Shown: positions 53,173 to 63,035, numbered from the stretch's first letter. The stretch is DNA of 64,000 bases from Hoeflea_A sp963921345 (GCA_963921345.3 CAWUFE020000002.1:558001-622000), one strand, 5' to 3'. Numbers and translations: made by a program. The notes: generated from the sequence alone by a model not told the origin.

Positions 53173-53201
53173 TATTTAGGGGGCAAAGGTCCCATTGCAA
53201 G
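53173..53201 (-). promoter_or_regulatory. Candidate rpoD promoter in the dnaG-rpoD gap
   Basis: The 439-bp gap 52773-53211 has no gene I can support. Just after the dnaG stop the minus strand reads CTTGCAATGGGACC with CCCCCTAAAT sixteen to eighteen bases later. This fits a sigma-70 pair (TTGCAA, TAAATA) or the CTTG/CCCCTA-type heat-shock (RpoH) pair. It implies a leader of roughly 390 bases before rpoD. The match is by eye only. Confidence 0.35.
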
Positions 53202-53211
53202 TCTGGATTGC

Positions 53212-55167
53212 CTATTTTCCGGCAGCGCCGCGCACCCGCCCCGACAGCACGCCGAAACCCTCGATCAGCGCCTCCTGATTCTCCAGCCGGTTGACTTCCA
53301 GCTGGACGCTCTGCAGCGCCAGGATGATGCGTGGCACCGCCTCGTCGTCGCCGGTCTCCGTCGCCTCGGCAAGGTCCCGCTCCAGTTCCTGCCGCTGCAG
53401 AGTCAGGGCGCGCGTGCGCTTGTAGAGCGACAGCACCTGGCCGAAGGCCTCGCGGGCATCTTCCAGCGCCGCTTCGGAGGTCGCGGTCCATTCCCGGGTG
53501 TTGCGGATCTGTTGCTCGATCTGCGCCACTAGCGTACCCAGACCGTGCCCGTCGAGCGCATCGCGCACCGCCGCGCGCTCCATCGGCCGGTTGTCGGCGA
53601 CCAGGTCGAGCATGCGCGCGAGCAGAACGACCAGCTGTGGATGGTCGAACTCGATGGCCGAGGCCTCGTCGAATTCGCTGATCAGCAGTTCCGGATGGTT
53701 GACGAGCGTCAGTGCCAGCACGCTCTCGCGCAGCACCGGCAGCTGCGCCGACCCCAGCACCAGGGCCGAGCGCGCCAGCTGGTTGCTTATGGCGTGCCGC
53801 CGTCCGGCGCGAGCGTCGCCCGGCCGGCGCCGCTGGCGCTCACCGCCACGCCTGCCCGGGTGTGCGGCCCCCGTTCCCTCGAAATAGGCATTGAGCCGCT
53901 CGCGCATTTCCTGGGCGTAGTGGCGGCGCACGCTTTCGTCGGCAATGCTGCCGGTCAGGCGGCCGAAGGCGGCCTCGAGAGCAGCGCGCTTTTCCGGCGT
54001 GTCATAGACGCTGCCGGAGGTTTCGCGCGTCCACAGGAGATCGGCAAGCGGCTGTGCCCTGGCGATCACCGCGTCGAAGGCCTCGCGTCCGCCGTCGCGA
54101 ACCAGGTCGTCCGGGTCCTTGCCCTGCGGCAACATCGCGAAGCGCACAGACCGGCCGGGTTTCAGGCCGCCGAGCGCCATGTCGGCGGCCCGGGCTGCTG
54201 CCCGTTGGCCTGCCTCGTCGCCGTCGAAACACAGCACCGGTTCCGGCGCCATCCGCCACAGCAGGTCGAACTGGTTTTCCGTCAGTGCCGTGCCGCATGT
54301 GGCGACGGAATTTTCGAACCCGGCCTGGAACAGACCGATGACGTCCATGTAGCCCTCGACGGCGATCACCGTCTTGGCGCCGTCGCCGCGCCCGGTGGCG
54401 CGACGGGCACGGGCCTGGTTGAACAGCTCGCGGCTCTTGTGGAACAGCTCAGTCTCGTTGGAATTGATGTATTTCGCCGGAACGTCGGCCGACAGTGCCC
54501 GGCCGCCGAAGGCGATGACCCGCTCGCGAGAACTCAGGATCGGGAACATGATACGGTCGCGAAACCGGTCGTAGGACACGGCGATGTCCGGCCCGTGTAC
54601 CACCAGGCCACAGGCCTCGATCTGCTGTTTCTCGACGCCCTTGCCGGCGAGGTATTCCTTCAGCCGATTACGGATGTCGGGGGCGTAGCCGAGACGAAAG
54701 GTCTCGATGGTGCGGCCCGACAGGCCGCGGTCGCGCAGATAGGCACGTGCCCGGGCGCCGTCCGGCGACTGCAGCTGCTCCTGGAAAAAACCGGTCGCCA
54801 GTTCCATCACGTCGGAAAGCGTCGCCCGCTCCTTTTCGCGCTGCGCTGCCTTCGGGTCGGGCGCCGGCAGCGCCACACCGGCGAGATCGGCGACCTGCTG
54901 GACGGCTTCCGGAAAGGACAGCCCGTCGAGTTCCGTCAGGAAGCGGAAATGGTCGCCCGAAACGCCGCAGCCGAAACAGTGGTAGCGGCCCTTGCGGTCC
55001 TCGCAATGGAAGCTCGGCGTCTTTTCGCCGTGGAACGGACAACAGGCCCACCAGTCACCGCGCGTCTGATTGGTCTTGCGCTTGTCCCACGCCACGCGCT
55101 TGCCGATGATCTCCGAAATCGGGATCCGGTCCTTCAGGGCTTCCAGAAATGAGGTTTCGAATCGCAT
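53212..55167 (-). CDS. dnaG: DNA primase DnaG
   Basis: A 651-residue primase. The CHC2 zinc domain shows CCPFHGEKTPSFHCEDRKG and RYHCFGCGVSGDHFRFL (Cys 43, His 46, Cys 64, Cys 67). The Toprim domain has VIAVEGYMDVIGLFQAG and LCFDGDEAGQRAA, which hold the catalytic Glu and the DxD metal site. The C-terminal part (from about 430) is the DnaB-interacting region, preceded by a basic disordered linker (HPGRRGGERQRRRPGDARAG). It lays down RNA primers at the replication fork. It lies upstream of rpoD, as in many bacteria. Confidence 0.97.
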   Translation of the reverse strand: MRFETSFLEALKDRIPISEIIGKRVAWDKRKTNQTRGDWWACCPFHGEKTPSFHCEDRKGRYHCFGCGVSGDHFRFLTELDGLSFPEAVQQVADLAGVALPAPDPKAAQREKERATLSDVMELATGFFQEQLQSPDGARARAYLRDRGLSGRTIETFRLGYAPDIRNRLKEYLAGKGVEKQQIEACGLVVHGPDIAVSYDRFRDRIMFPILSSRERVIAFGGRALSADVPAKYINSNETELFHKSRELFNQARARRATGRGDGAKTVIAVEGYMDVIGLFQAGFENSVATCGTALTENQFDLLWRMAPEPVLCFDGDEAGQRAAARAADMALGGLKPGRSVRFAMLPQGKDPDDLVRDGGREAFDAVIARAQPLADLLWTRETSGSVYDTPEKRAALEAAFGRLTGSIADESVRRHYAQEMRERLNAYFEGTGAAHPGRRGGERQRRRPGDARAGRRHAISNQLARSALVLGSAQLPVLRESVLALTLVNHPELLISEFDEASAIEFDHPQLVVLLARMLDLVADNRPMERAAVRDALDGHGLGTLVAQIEQQIRNTREWTATSEAALEDAREAFGQVLSLYKRTRALTLQRQELERDLAEATETGDDEAVPRIILALQSVQLEVNRLENQEALIEGFGVLSGRVRGAAGK

Positions 55168-55283
55168 GGGGTCTCGCCGCGCCCACCATCGGGCCGACCC
55201 GAGCTATAAACCCGACGACCGGCCGGCGCCAGCAGCGGCGCCATCCTTGCCCCGATATACACAGCCGCGACGGTGACGACAGG

Positions 55284-55997
55284 CTAGATCCAGCCGCGCC
55301 GGATGGCGTTGGCGACGGCCTGGGTCCGGTTGACCGCTTCCAGCTTGCGGGTGGCGCTGATCAGGTAGTGATTGACCGTGTGCTCCGACAGGCTGAGGAT
55401 GGTCGCGATCTCGGCGCTGGTCTTGCCGCCGGCGGTCCACTTCAGACACTCCAGCTCGCGTTCCGACAGCGGCGGCGTCTCCTCGTCGACCCGGTAGGTG
55501 ATGTCGCTCAGCCGGTTGAAGACATGCAGGCTGATCATGCTCAGCTCGAGGATCTCTCCGTGCCCGAGCGGCCGGCGGTCTCCGCCGAAGCCCACGACCC
55601 CGCGCAGGCCGCGCGAATCGGTCACCGGAAAGTGCACGCCGCGGACAAAGCCGCGCGCCCGGAAACTCTCGCAGATACCGTCGGGCGCCAGCTCCGAATC
55701 GTCATCCCCCCGGTTATGCCAGACGACCGGCGTGCTGCTGCGTTGCAGGGCGGAGAGAATCGGACTGAGATTGATCATGTCGGCCTGGTCGTAGAGCTTG
55801 ATCAGCTCGGGCGGCCAGTTGCACACCAGGCTGTGGCTGGCGAAGCTGCCGGACATGTCGCCGGGCAGGACGAGAACCGTGAAATAGCGGAGCTCGAACG
55901 CTTCCGTCGTCTTTCGCAGAAACTTGAAGATGTCGAATGAAGTTTCCAGATCGCCGATGTCGCCATAGACATCGAAGTTAAAAAGATCCGCGGGCAT
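55284..55997 (-). CDS. LuxR-family regulator with autoinducer-binding-like domain
   Basis: A 237-residue protein. The N-terminal part (about 20-165) resembles the autoinducer-binding domain (FLRKTTEAFELRYFTVLVLP, RGFVRGVHFPVTDSRGLRGV, ISLHVFNRLSDITYRV). The C-terminal LuxR helix-turn-helix is clear: LSERELECLKWTAGGKTSAE, IATILSLSEHTVNHYLISAT. No luxI-type synthase gene is in the window, so it is a possible solo that senses an outside or distant signal. It is transcribed toward dnaG. An imperfect inverted repeat at 56139-56170 lies 142 bp upstream of its start. Confidence 0.85.
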   Translation of the reverse strand: MPADLFNFDVYGDIGDLETSFDIFKFLRKTTEAFELRYFTVLVLPGDMSGSFASHSLVCNWPPELIKLYDQADMINLSPILSALQRSSTPVVWHNRGDDDSELAPDGICESFRARGFVRGVHFPVTDSRGLRGVVGFGGDRRPLGHGEILELSMISLHVFNRLSDITYRVDEETPPLSERELECLKWTAGGKTSAEIATILSLSEHTVNHYLISATRKLEAVNRTQAVANAIRRGWI

Positions 55998-56138
55998 TAT
56001 CGTATGCTTACTCTCAAACTCGGTTGGGACAAGGACGTGGTGTGCTCCTGCTGCCGGGCCAGCTCGCTGTAACGGGCCTGCCTGATCGGTTGTCGTTGCT
56101 TTGGGCTTGCCTACCCGCCTTTGTCCCGAAATACGGTA

Positions 56139-56170
56139 CTGCGGGAATCCATATAGTGGAAATTCCGCAG
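56139..56170. promoter_or_regulatory. Inverted repeat upstream of the LuxR-type gene
   Basis: CTGCGGGAAT (56139-56148) and AATTCCGCAG (56161-56170) form an inverted repeat with one shifted base and a 12-base centre. It lies in the gap 55998-56349, which contains no gene I can support. It is a candidate operator for the LuxR-type protein, though longer than a typical lux box. Confidence 0.4.
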
Positions 56171-56349
56171 CGAATAGCAGGAAGTGCCGAAGCGCGGATT
56201 TTTGAGCAGAAAAAGCCGCCGAAAACAGAAATCCTCAATTATTCAGGGTGTTTAGCCGGATAACACTCAACCTCTCGGCGGTCACGGTCGGCTGAATTCG
56301 CGATTCGACGAAGCTGTGCGTTCACGTGATTCGCACTGCGTACGGTCGC

Positions 56350-56378
56350 AAAAAACCCGGCCGGGGCACGACCGGGTT
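56350..56378 (-). terminator. Rho-independent terminator of yqeY
   Basis: On the minus strand, AACCCGG and CCGGGTT form a seven-base stem around an 11-base loop and are followed by TTTTGC. It begins 23 bases after the yqeY stop codon, and fits a normal intrinsic terminator. Confidence 0.8.
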
Positions 56379-56401
56379 CCATTCGCCGTGTACGGCAAAA
56401 A

Positions 56402-56857
56402 CTAGTCGTGGTGCAGCATTTCCTTGACGACGCCGGAGGCCTTGGAAAAATCCATCTGGCCGGCATATTCGGACTTCAGCGCATTCATGCACTTGCCCAT
56501 GTCGCGAAGTCCTTGCGCGCCGGTCTGCTCGACCACCCGCTTGCAGGCCGCCTTGACGTCCTCGTCCGACAGCTGCTCCGGCAGGAACGAGCGAATGATC
56601 TCGATCTCCTCGCGCTCCTGCTGCGCCAGCTCCAGCCGCGACGCCTCTTCGTAGATGCGCGCCGATTCCTCGCGCTGCTTGATCATCTTGCCGAGGATCT
56701 GCTTGATATCGTCGTCGCAGACCGGATCCTTGCCGGCACCGCGATTGGAGATATCGCGATCGTTGACGGCGGCGTTGATCAGCCGGATCGTCGATATGCG
56801 GCGACTGTCTTTCGCCTTGACCGCGTCCTTGAGGGCAGCGGCAAACATCTCACGCAT
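56402..56857 (-). CDS. yqeY: GatB/YqeY-domain protein
   Basis: A 151-residue protein with the YqeY pattern: LKDAVKAKDSRRISTIRLIN, IKQILGKMIKQREESARIYE, EEIEIIRSFLPEQLSDEDVK and MGKCMNALKSEYAGQMDFSK. It corresponds to the tail domain of GatB, which recognises tRNA, and is often called a tRNA amidotransferase-like protein; the standalone protein has no assigned reaction. It is divergent from carA (278-bp gap) and ends in a strong terminator. This neighbourhood is common in Hyphomicrobiales. Confidence 0.92.
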   Translation of the reverse strand: MREMFAAALKDAVKAKDSRRISTIRLINAAVNDRDISNRGAGKDPVCDDDIKQILGKMIKQREESARIYEEASRLELAQQEREEIEIIRSFLPEQLSDEDVKAACKRVVEQTGAQGLRDMGKCMNALKSEYAGQMDFSKASGVVKEMLHHD

Positions 56858-57135
56858 TGCGGATTCTCCTGCATTTCGCGGCGAACCATAGTCTGATCAG
56901 TCCGCCATTGCAAACAAAACGAAACACACTAACTGTTTGTAATTTAAGCACTTTCAAATTGTGATCGTTTGCATACGGCGGTTTGCCGCTGATGCGGGTC
57001 TTGTTTATTCTCCCACATCTGCATAGACACAATCAACTCGCAACCGGGCGATGATATCCGGTTGTTCAGTGCCGTCGCGCCCTAATCTGGTGTGCGACCT
57101 GCCCAACTTCAAGAGCCGACCGAGACCGACGTAAA

Positions 57136-58338
57136 ATGACCGAGAATACCGCCTGGAAAACCATCTCGCCGACCGCCGTCCTTGTCCTGGCCGACGGCAC
57201 GATCATCGAGGGACACGGCCTCGGCGCGACCGGCGCCGTCGAGGCGGAGGTCTGCTTCAACACCGCTCTGACCGGCTATCAGGAAATCCTCACGGACCCG
57301 TCCTATGACGGGCAGATCGTGACCTTCACCTTCCCTCACATCGGCAACATCGGAGCCAATGAGGAGGACGTCGAGGACCTGACCCCGGCGGCGCGCAACG
57401 GCGCGGTCGGCGCCATTTTCAAGGCCGGCATCACCGACCCCTCCAACTACCGCGCCGCCGAACATCTCGACGCCTGGCTCAAGCGCCGCGGCATCGTCGC
57501 CATGAGCGGCATCGACACGCGAGCGCTCACCGCCTGGATCCGCGAAAACGGCATGCCCAACGCCGTGCTGGCGCACGATCCGTCCGGCGTCTTCGATCTC
57601 GAGGACTTGAAACGGCGCGCCGCCGCCTGGCACGGTCTCGAAGGCCTCGACCTTGCCAAGGACTCGACCACGCAACAGCTTGTGCAGTGGGATCAGACTC
57701 CGTGGGTCTGGGACGAAGGCTTCGGCGCCCATGCGGCAAACGACGCGGACATCCACATCGTCGCCATCGATTTCGGCGTCAAGCGCAACATCCTGCGGCT
57801 GTTTTCCGGTCTCGGCTGCCGGCTGACGGTGATGCCGGCGACATCCAGCGCCGAAGATATTCTGGCACACCGGCCGGATGGCATCTTCCTGTCCAACGGA
57901 CCAGGCGATCCCGCCGCGACCGGCGAATACGCCGTTCCGGTCATCCGGCAACTGGTCGACTCCGGCATTCCGATTTTCGGAATCTGCCTCGGCCACCAGA
58001 TCCTGGCGCTGGCGCTCGGCGCCCGCACCGTCAAGATGCACCAGGGCCATCACGGCGCCAACCACCCGGTCAAGGACCACACCACCGGCAAGGTGGAGAT
58101 CGTGTCGATGAACCACGGTTTTGCCGTCGACGGCACGACCCTGCCGGCCGGAATAACGGAAACGCACGTCTCGCTGTTCGACGGGTCCAATTGCGGCCTG
58201 CAGATTGACGGCAAACCGGTGTTTTCCGTCCAGCATCACCCCGAAGCTTCACCCGGGCCGCAGGATTCCCACTACCTGTTCCGCCGCTTCATCAACCTCA
58301 TTCGCGAGAAACGCGGGGAGCCCGCCCTGGCCGAGTGA
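57136..58338 (+). CDS. carA: Carbamoyl-phosphate synthase small subunit CarA
   Basis: A 400-residue glutaminase subunit. The N-terminal CPSase domain shows LVLADGTIIEGHGLGATGAV, EVCFNTALTGYQEILTDPSY and GIDTRALTAWIRENG. The class I amidotransferase domain has FGICLGHQILALALG with nucleophile Cys 284, and QHHPEASPGPQDSHYLF with the catalytic His and Glu. It supplies ammonia from glutamine to CarB for arginine and pyrimidine synthesis. carB lies 1.2 kb downstream, separated by one minus-strand gene, so the two are not one simple operon. Confidence 0.97.
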   Translation: MTENTAWKTISPTAVLVLADGTIIEGHGLGATGAVEAEVCFNTALTGYQEILTDPSYDGQIVTFTFPHIGNIGANEEDVEDLTPAARNGAVGAIFKAGITDPSNYRAAEHLDAWLKRRGIVAMSGIDTRALTAWIRENGMPNAVLAHDPSGVFDLEDLKRRAAAWHGLEGLDLAKDSTTQQLVQWDQTPWVWDEGFGAHAANDADIHIVAIDFGVKRNILRLFSGLGCRLTVMPATSSAEDILAHRPDGIFLSNGPGDPAATGEYAVPVIRQLVDSGIPIFGICLGHQILALALGARTVKMHQGHHGANHPVKDHTTGKVEIVSMNHGFAVDGTTLPAGITETHVSLFDGSNCGLQIDGKPVFSVQHHPEASPGPQDSHYLFRRFINLIREKRGEPALAE

Positions 58339-58353
58339 TCGGAGTGCTGGCGA

Positions 58354-59280
58354 TCAGACGTCGCCCTTGAAGGTGTTGCAGTCATCCACCCGCCCCGACT
58401 GGTAGCCGCGCGAAAACCATTCCTTGCGCTGCTCCGACGTGCCGTGATTGAAGCTGTCGGGCACGACATAGCCCTGTGCCCGGCGCTGCAGCGTATCGTC
58501 GCCGATCTGATGTGCGGCATTCAGCGCCTCCTCCAGATCGCCGGCCTCCAGCAGGCCCTTGCGGTCGGTGTGGTAAGCCCAGATGCCGGCGAAACAGTCG
58601 GCCTGTAGTTCGACCCGGACCGACATGCGGTTGGCATCGACCTTGCTCATCGACTGGCGCCGCTGGTTGAATTCCGGCAGCACCCCGATCAGGTTCTGCA
58701 CATGGTGACCGACTTCGTGCGCCACCACATAGGCCTGCGCGAAATCGCCGGCGGCGCCGAACCTGCGGGCGAGTTCGTCGAAAAAACTGAGATCGATATA
58801 AACCTTCTGGTCACCCGGACAGTAGAAAGGCCCGGTCGCGGTGCCGGCCAGACCGCAGGCGGAGCCGACGCGACCGCTGAACAGCACCAGCTTGGGCTCG
58901 CGATAGGTGACGCCGCTGGCGCTGAAGATGGCGCCCCAGGTGTCTTCCGTTTCCGCCAGCACAGTCGCGACGAACTGCGTCATTTCGTCCTGCCGCTGCG
59001 GCGACAGCTGCTCGCCGCCGGGGACCACGACCTGCTCGGTGCCCGACGTCAAGCCGCCTCCCTCCAGCAGGACCATGGGGTCGATCCCCAGCGACTTCAA
59101 AATGATGTAGCCGACGACCAGGAGCACGATCATCGAGACGCTGCCGCCCCGGACACCGCGGCCGCCCCCGCCCCTCGGCAGTCGGATGCCGCCGCGCCCG
59201 AACGGGTTCGAGCGCCGGCCTGACGGCGCCCCGCGCCGATCTTCGATGTTGCTGCTCTGGCGACGTCCCTTCCAGCGCAT
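58354..59280 (-). CDS. ypfJ: Neutral zinc metallopeptidase, YpfJ type
   Basis: A 308-residue protein starting at MRWKGRRQSSNIEDRRGAPS; the open frame before it is not protein-like. The Gly/Arg-rich N terminus is followed by one membrane segment (MIVLLVVGYIILKSLGIDPM). The periplasmic domain has YCPGDQKVYIDLSFFDELAR, QAYVVAHEVGHHVQNLIGVL (HEVGH zinc motif) and VRVELQADCFAGIWAYHTDR (third ligand Glu). All are marks of the YpfJ/zinc metallopeptidase family. The substrate is unknown. It lies between carA and carB on the opposite strand. Confidence 0.92.
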   Translation of the reverse strand: MRWKGRRQSSNIEDRRGAPSGRRSNPFGRGGIRLPRGGGGRGVRGGSVSMIVLLVVGYIILKSLGIDPMVLLEGGGLTSGTEQVVVPGGEQLSPQRQDEMTQFVATVLAETEDTWGAIFSASGVTYREPKLVLFSGRVGSACGLAGTATGPFYCPGDQKVYIDLSFFDELARRFGAAGDFAQAYVVAHEVGHHVQNLIGVLPEFNQRRQSMSKVDANRMSVRVELQADCFAGIWAYHTDRKGLLEAGDLEEALNAAHQIGDDTLQRRAQGYVVPDSFNHGTSEQRKEWFSRGYQSGRVDDCNTFKGDV

Positions 59281-59546
59281 GCCTGCCCTTTCCCGAATAT
59301 CTGTTCGGCTCTGACGGAAGCCAGAGAATAGTTGAGTTGGTGCCCGGAAAACAGGCCGAATTTCGATGGCAGGCAAGCTCGCAACGCAGGCCGGGGACCG
59401 CACTGTGCGCGCTGCACAAAATCCGCCTGCCATAGGGGTTTCCCTCGAAATGCCTTTGGCCTATAAGGCGGCCTTAGCCTACAACACAGCAGCCATATGC
59501 GGAGCAATATCGGTTCCGTTGCGGCTCCTGCCTGCCGGAAACAAAC

Positions 59547-62500
59547 ATGCCAAAACGCAACGATATCCAGTCGATCCTCATCATCGGTGCGGGGCCGATC
59601 GTCATTGGCCAGGCCTGCGAGTTCGACTATTCCGGCACCCAGGCGTGCAAGGCGCTGAAGGAAGAGGGTTACCGGGTCATCCTGGTCAACTCCAACCCGG
59701 CGACGATCATGACCGATCCGGAACTGGCCGACGCGACCTATGTGGAGCCGATCACCCCGGAAGTGGTGGCCAAGATCATCGCCAAGGAGCGGCCCGACGC
59801 GTTGCTGCCGACGATGGGCGGACAGACCGCGCTCAACACCGCCCTGTCACTGCGCCGCATGGGCGTGCTGGAACGCTATGGCGTCGAGATGATCGGCGCC
59901 AAGCCGGAAGCCATCGACAAGGCCGAGGACCGCGCCCTGTTCCGCGAGGCGATGGCTGCCATCGGCCTGGAAACGCCGCGCTCCATGCTGGCCAACGCAA
60001 CGGACGTCAAGGAACAGGACCGCCAGGCGCACGAAGCCGCGCGGCAGGCGCTGAAAGCCAAACATGACGGCGACGCGCTCGACAGCGCCCTCGACGCCCT
60101 GGAAACCGAGTGGCAGCTGGCCGAAACCGACCGCAAGCAGCGTTACATCGCGCACGCCCTCGGCGTTGCCGCCCAGGCGCTCGATCATGTCGGCCTGCCG
60201 GCCATCATCCGCCCGTCCTTTACCCTGGGCGGCACCGGCGGCGGCATCGCCTTCAACCGCTCCGAGTTTTTCGAGATCGTCGAATCCGGCCTCGACGCGT
60301 CGCCGACCACGGAAGTGCTGATCGAGGAATCGGTGCTCGGCTGGAAGGAATACGAGATGGAGGTCGTCCGCGACCGGGCGGACAACTGCATCATCATCTG
60401 CTCGATCGAGAACGTCGATCCGATGGGCGTCCACACCGGCGATTCCATCACGGTCGCGCCGGCGCTGACCCTGACCGACAAGGAATACCAGATCATGCGC
60501 AACGCATCGATCGCGGTGTTGCGGGAGATCGGCGTCGAAACCGGCGGCTCCAACGTCCAGTTCGCGGTCAACCCGGAGGACGGCCGGCTGGTCGTCATCG
60601 AAATGAACCCGCGCGTGTCGCGCTCCTCGGCACTGGCCTCCAAGGCAACCGGTTTTCCGATCGCCAAGATCGCCGCCAAGCTGGCGGTCGGCTACACGCT
60701 CGACGAGCTTGACAACGACATCACGGGCGGTGCGACGCCGGCTTCCTTCGAGCCGTCCATCGACTATGTCGTGACCAAGATCCCGCGTTTCGCCTTCGAG
60801 AAGTTCCCCGGTGCCGAGCCGCTGCTGACGACCTCGATGAAGTCGGTCGGAGAGGTCATGGCGATCGGCCGGACCTTTGCCGAATCCCTGCAGAAAGCCC
60901 TGCGCGGCCTGGAGACCGGGCTCACCGGTCTCGACGAGATCGATATCCCCGGCTACGGCTTCGACGACGACCGGAATGCGATCCGCGCGGCAATAGGCAC
61001 CGGATCGCCCGACCGCCTTCGCATGGTGGCACAGGCCCTGCGGCTGGGAACGGATCCGGCAGTCGTGCACGAAGGCAGCCGCATCGATCCGTGGTTCATC
61101 GCCCAGTTGAAGGCGATCATCGACATGGAAGAGCGGGTGCGCGAATACGGTCTTCCCGGTGACGCCGCAAATCTGCGCATGCTCAAGGCCATGGGATTCT
61201 CCGATGCTCGCCTGGCGACCCTGACGGGCGCCGAGGAGGCCGACGTCGTGCGGTTGCGCGACGAGCTGGACGTTCATCCGGTCTTCAAGCGCATCGACAC
61301 CTGCGCGGCCGAGTTCGCCTCCCCCACCGCTTATATGTATTCGACCTACGAGGTTCCGTTTGCGGGCGCGCCGCGCTCCGAAGCCGGCGTGTCGGACCGC
61401 CGCAAGGTGGTCATTCTGGGCGGCGGCCCCAACCGCATCGGCCAGGGAATCGAGTTCGACTATTGCTGTTGCCACGCGGCTTTTGCGCTCGATGAAGCCG
61501 GCTATGAGTCGATCATGATCAACTGCAACCCGGAGACCGTGTCGACCGACTACGATACTTCGGATCGGCTGTATTTTGAGCCGCTGACGGCCGAAGACGT
61601 GATCGAGATCATCCGCACCGAACAGCAGTCCGGAACGCTGCACGGGGTCATCGTGCAGTTCGGCGGACAGACGCCGCTCAAACTGGCCAACGCGCTGGAG
61701 CGCGCCGGCATTCCGATCCTCGGCACTGATCCCGACGCCATCGACCTGGCAGAGGATCGCGACCGGTTCCAGAAACTGCTGCGCAAGCTCGATCTGCGGC
61801 AACCGAAAAACGGCATCGCCCACTCGGTCGAACAGGCGCGCCTCGTCGCCACCGAAATCGGCTTTCCGCTGGTCGTGCGCCCGTCCTATGTGCTGGGCGG
61901 CCGCGCCATGCAGATCATCCGAGAGGAAGGCGACCTGTCCAACTATCTGCTGGGCACGGTCCCCGAACTGGTGCCCGAGGAGATCAAGGCGCGCTATCCG
62001 AACGACAAGACGGGCCAGATCAACACCCTGCTCGGAACCAACCCGCTGCTGTTCGACAGCTATCTGAGCAATGCCATCGAGGTCGATGTCGACTGCCTGT
62101 GTGACGGCGAGAGCGTCTTCGTTTCAGGCATCATGGAGCACATCGAGGAAGCCGGCATCCATTCCGGTGACAGCGCCTGCTCGCTGCCGCCGCATTCTCT
62201 CGATGCGACGGTGATCGACGAATTGGAGCGGCAGACCGGAGAACTGGCAAAGGCGCTCAACGTCGGCGGCCTGATGAACGTGCAGTTCGCCATCAAGAAC
62301 GGCGACATCTACGTTCTCGAGGTCAACCCGCGCGCTTCGCGGACAGTCCCGTTCGTCGCCAAGACGGTCGGCGCGCCGATCGCCAAGATCGCCGCCCGGA
62401 TCATGGCAGGCGAAGGCCTGGACGCAGCCATCGGCGCCTACGGCGCAAAACCCGAGCCGCGCGGGCTGCAGCACATCGCGGTCAAGGAAGCGGTCTTCCC

Positions 62501-63035
62501 CTTCGCCCGGTTCCCCAATGTCGACATCCTGCTCGGCCCGGAAATGCGCTCGACCGGCGAGGTCATGGGCCTCGACACCGACTATCCGCTGGCCTTCGCC
62601 AAATCGCAGCTGGGCGCCGGGGTCGAACTGCCGCGCGAGGGCAACGTCTTCATCTCGGTGCGCGACGAGGACAAGGAACGGGTCCTCCCGGCTGCCCGGA
62701 TGCTGCAGGATAGCGGCTTCAGCATCGTCGCCACGAGCGGCACGGCCCGCTTCCTCAACGAGCGCGGCGTGGCGGCAACCAAGATCAACAAAGTGCTGGA
62801 AGGCCGGCCGCATGGCGAGGACGCGATTCGCAACCGCGAGATCCAGCTGGTGATCAACACCACCGCCGGCGCCAAGGCGATCTCCGATTCGAAATCCCTG
62901 CGCCGCGCCGCATTGATGCAGAAGGTGCCGTACTACACCACCATGTCGGGCGCGGTTGCGGCCGTCGGTGCCATCACGGCGCTCAGAGCCGGCAACCTCG
63001 AGGTCAAGCCGCTGCAGGACTACTTCATCGGCTGA
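59547..63035 (+). CDS. carB: Carbamoyl-phosphate synthase large subunit CarB
   Basis: A 1162-residue protein with the two homologous synthetase halves: ILIIGAGPIVIGQACEFDYS and VVILGGGPNRIGQGIEFDYC open the halves, ATP-grasp regions follow (RPSFTLGGTGGGIAF; VRPSYVLGGRAMQII), and the C-terminal allosteric domain has VFISVRDEDKERVLPAARML. It combines bicarbonate, ammonia and two ATP. It is about 90 residues longer than the E. coli protein because of a helical insertion at about residues 155-205 (KEQDRQAHEAARQALKAKHD), a feature I know from alphaproteobacteria. The start MPKRNDIQSILIIG is unambiguous. Confidence 0.97.
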   Translation: MPKRNDIQSILIIGAGPIVIGQACEFDYSGTQACKALKEEGYRVILVNSNPATIMTDPELADATYVEPITPEVVAKIIAKERPDALLPTMGGQTALNTALSLRRMGVLERYGVEMIGAKPEAIDKAEDRALFREAMAAIGLETPRSMLANATDVKEQDRQAHEAARQALKAKHDGDALDSALDALETEWQLAETDRKQRYIAHALGVAAQALDHVGLPAIIRPSFTLGGTGGGIAFNRSEFFEIVESGLDASPTTEVLIEESVLGWKEYEMEVVRDRADNCIIICSIENVDPMGVHTGDSITVAPALTLTDKEYQIMRNASIAVLREIGVETGGSNVQFAVNPEDGRLVVIEMNPRVSRSSALASKATGFPIAKIAAKLAVGYTLDELDNDITGGATPASFEPSIDYVVTKIPRFAFEKFPGAEPLLTTSMKSVGEVMAIGRTFAESLQKALRGLETGLTGLDEIDIPGYGFDDDRNAIRAAIGTGSPDRLRMVAQALRLGTDPAVVHEGSRIDPWFIAQLKAIIDMEERVREYGLPGDAANLRMLKAMGFSDARLATLTGAEEADVVRLRDELDVHPVFKRIDTCAAEFASPTAYMYSTYEVPFAGAPRSEAGVSDRRKVVILGGGPNRIGQGIEFDYCCCHAAFALDEAGYESIMINCNPETVSTDYDTSDRLYFEPLTAEDVIEIIRTEQQSGTLHGVIVQFGGQTPLKLANALERAGIPILGTDPDAIDLAEDRDRFQKLLRKLDLRQPKNGIAHSVEQARLVATEIGFPLVVRPSYVLGGRAMQIIREEGDLSNYLLGTVPELVPEEIKARYPNDKTGQINTLLGTNPLLFDSYLSNAIEVDVDCLCDGESVFVSGIMEHIEEAGIHSGDSACSLPPHSLDATVIDELERQTGELAKALNVGGLMNVQFAIKNGDIYVLEVNPRASRTVPFVAKTVGAPIAKIAARIMAGEGLDAAIGAYGAKPEPRGLQHIAVKEAVFPFARFPNVDILLGPEMRSTGEVMGLDTDYPLAFAKSQLGAGVELPREGNVFISVRDEDKERVLPAARMLQDSGFSIVATSGTARFLNERGVAATKINKVLEGRPHGEDAIRNREIQLVINTTAGAKAISDSKSLRRAALMQKVPYYTTMSGAVAAVGAITALRAGNLEVKPLQDYFIG

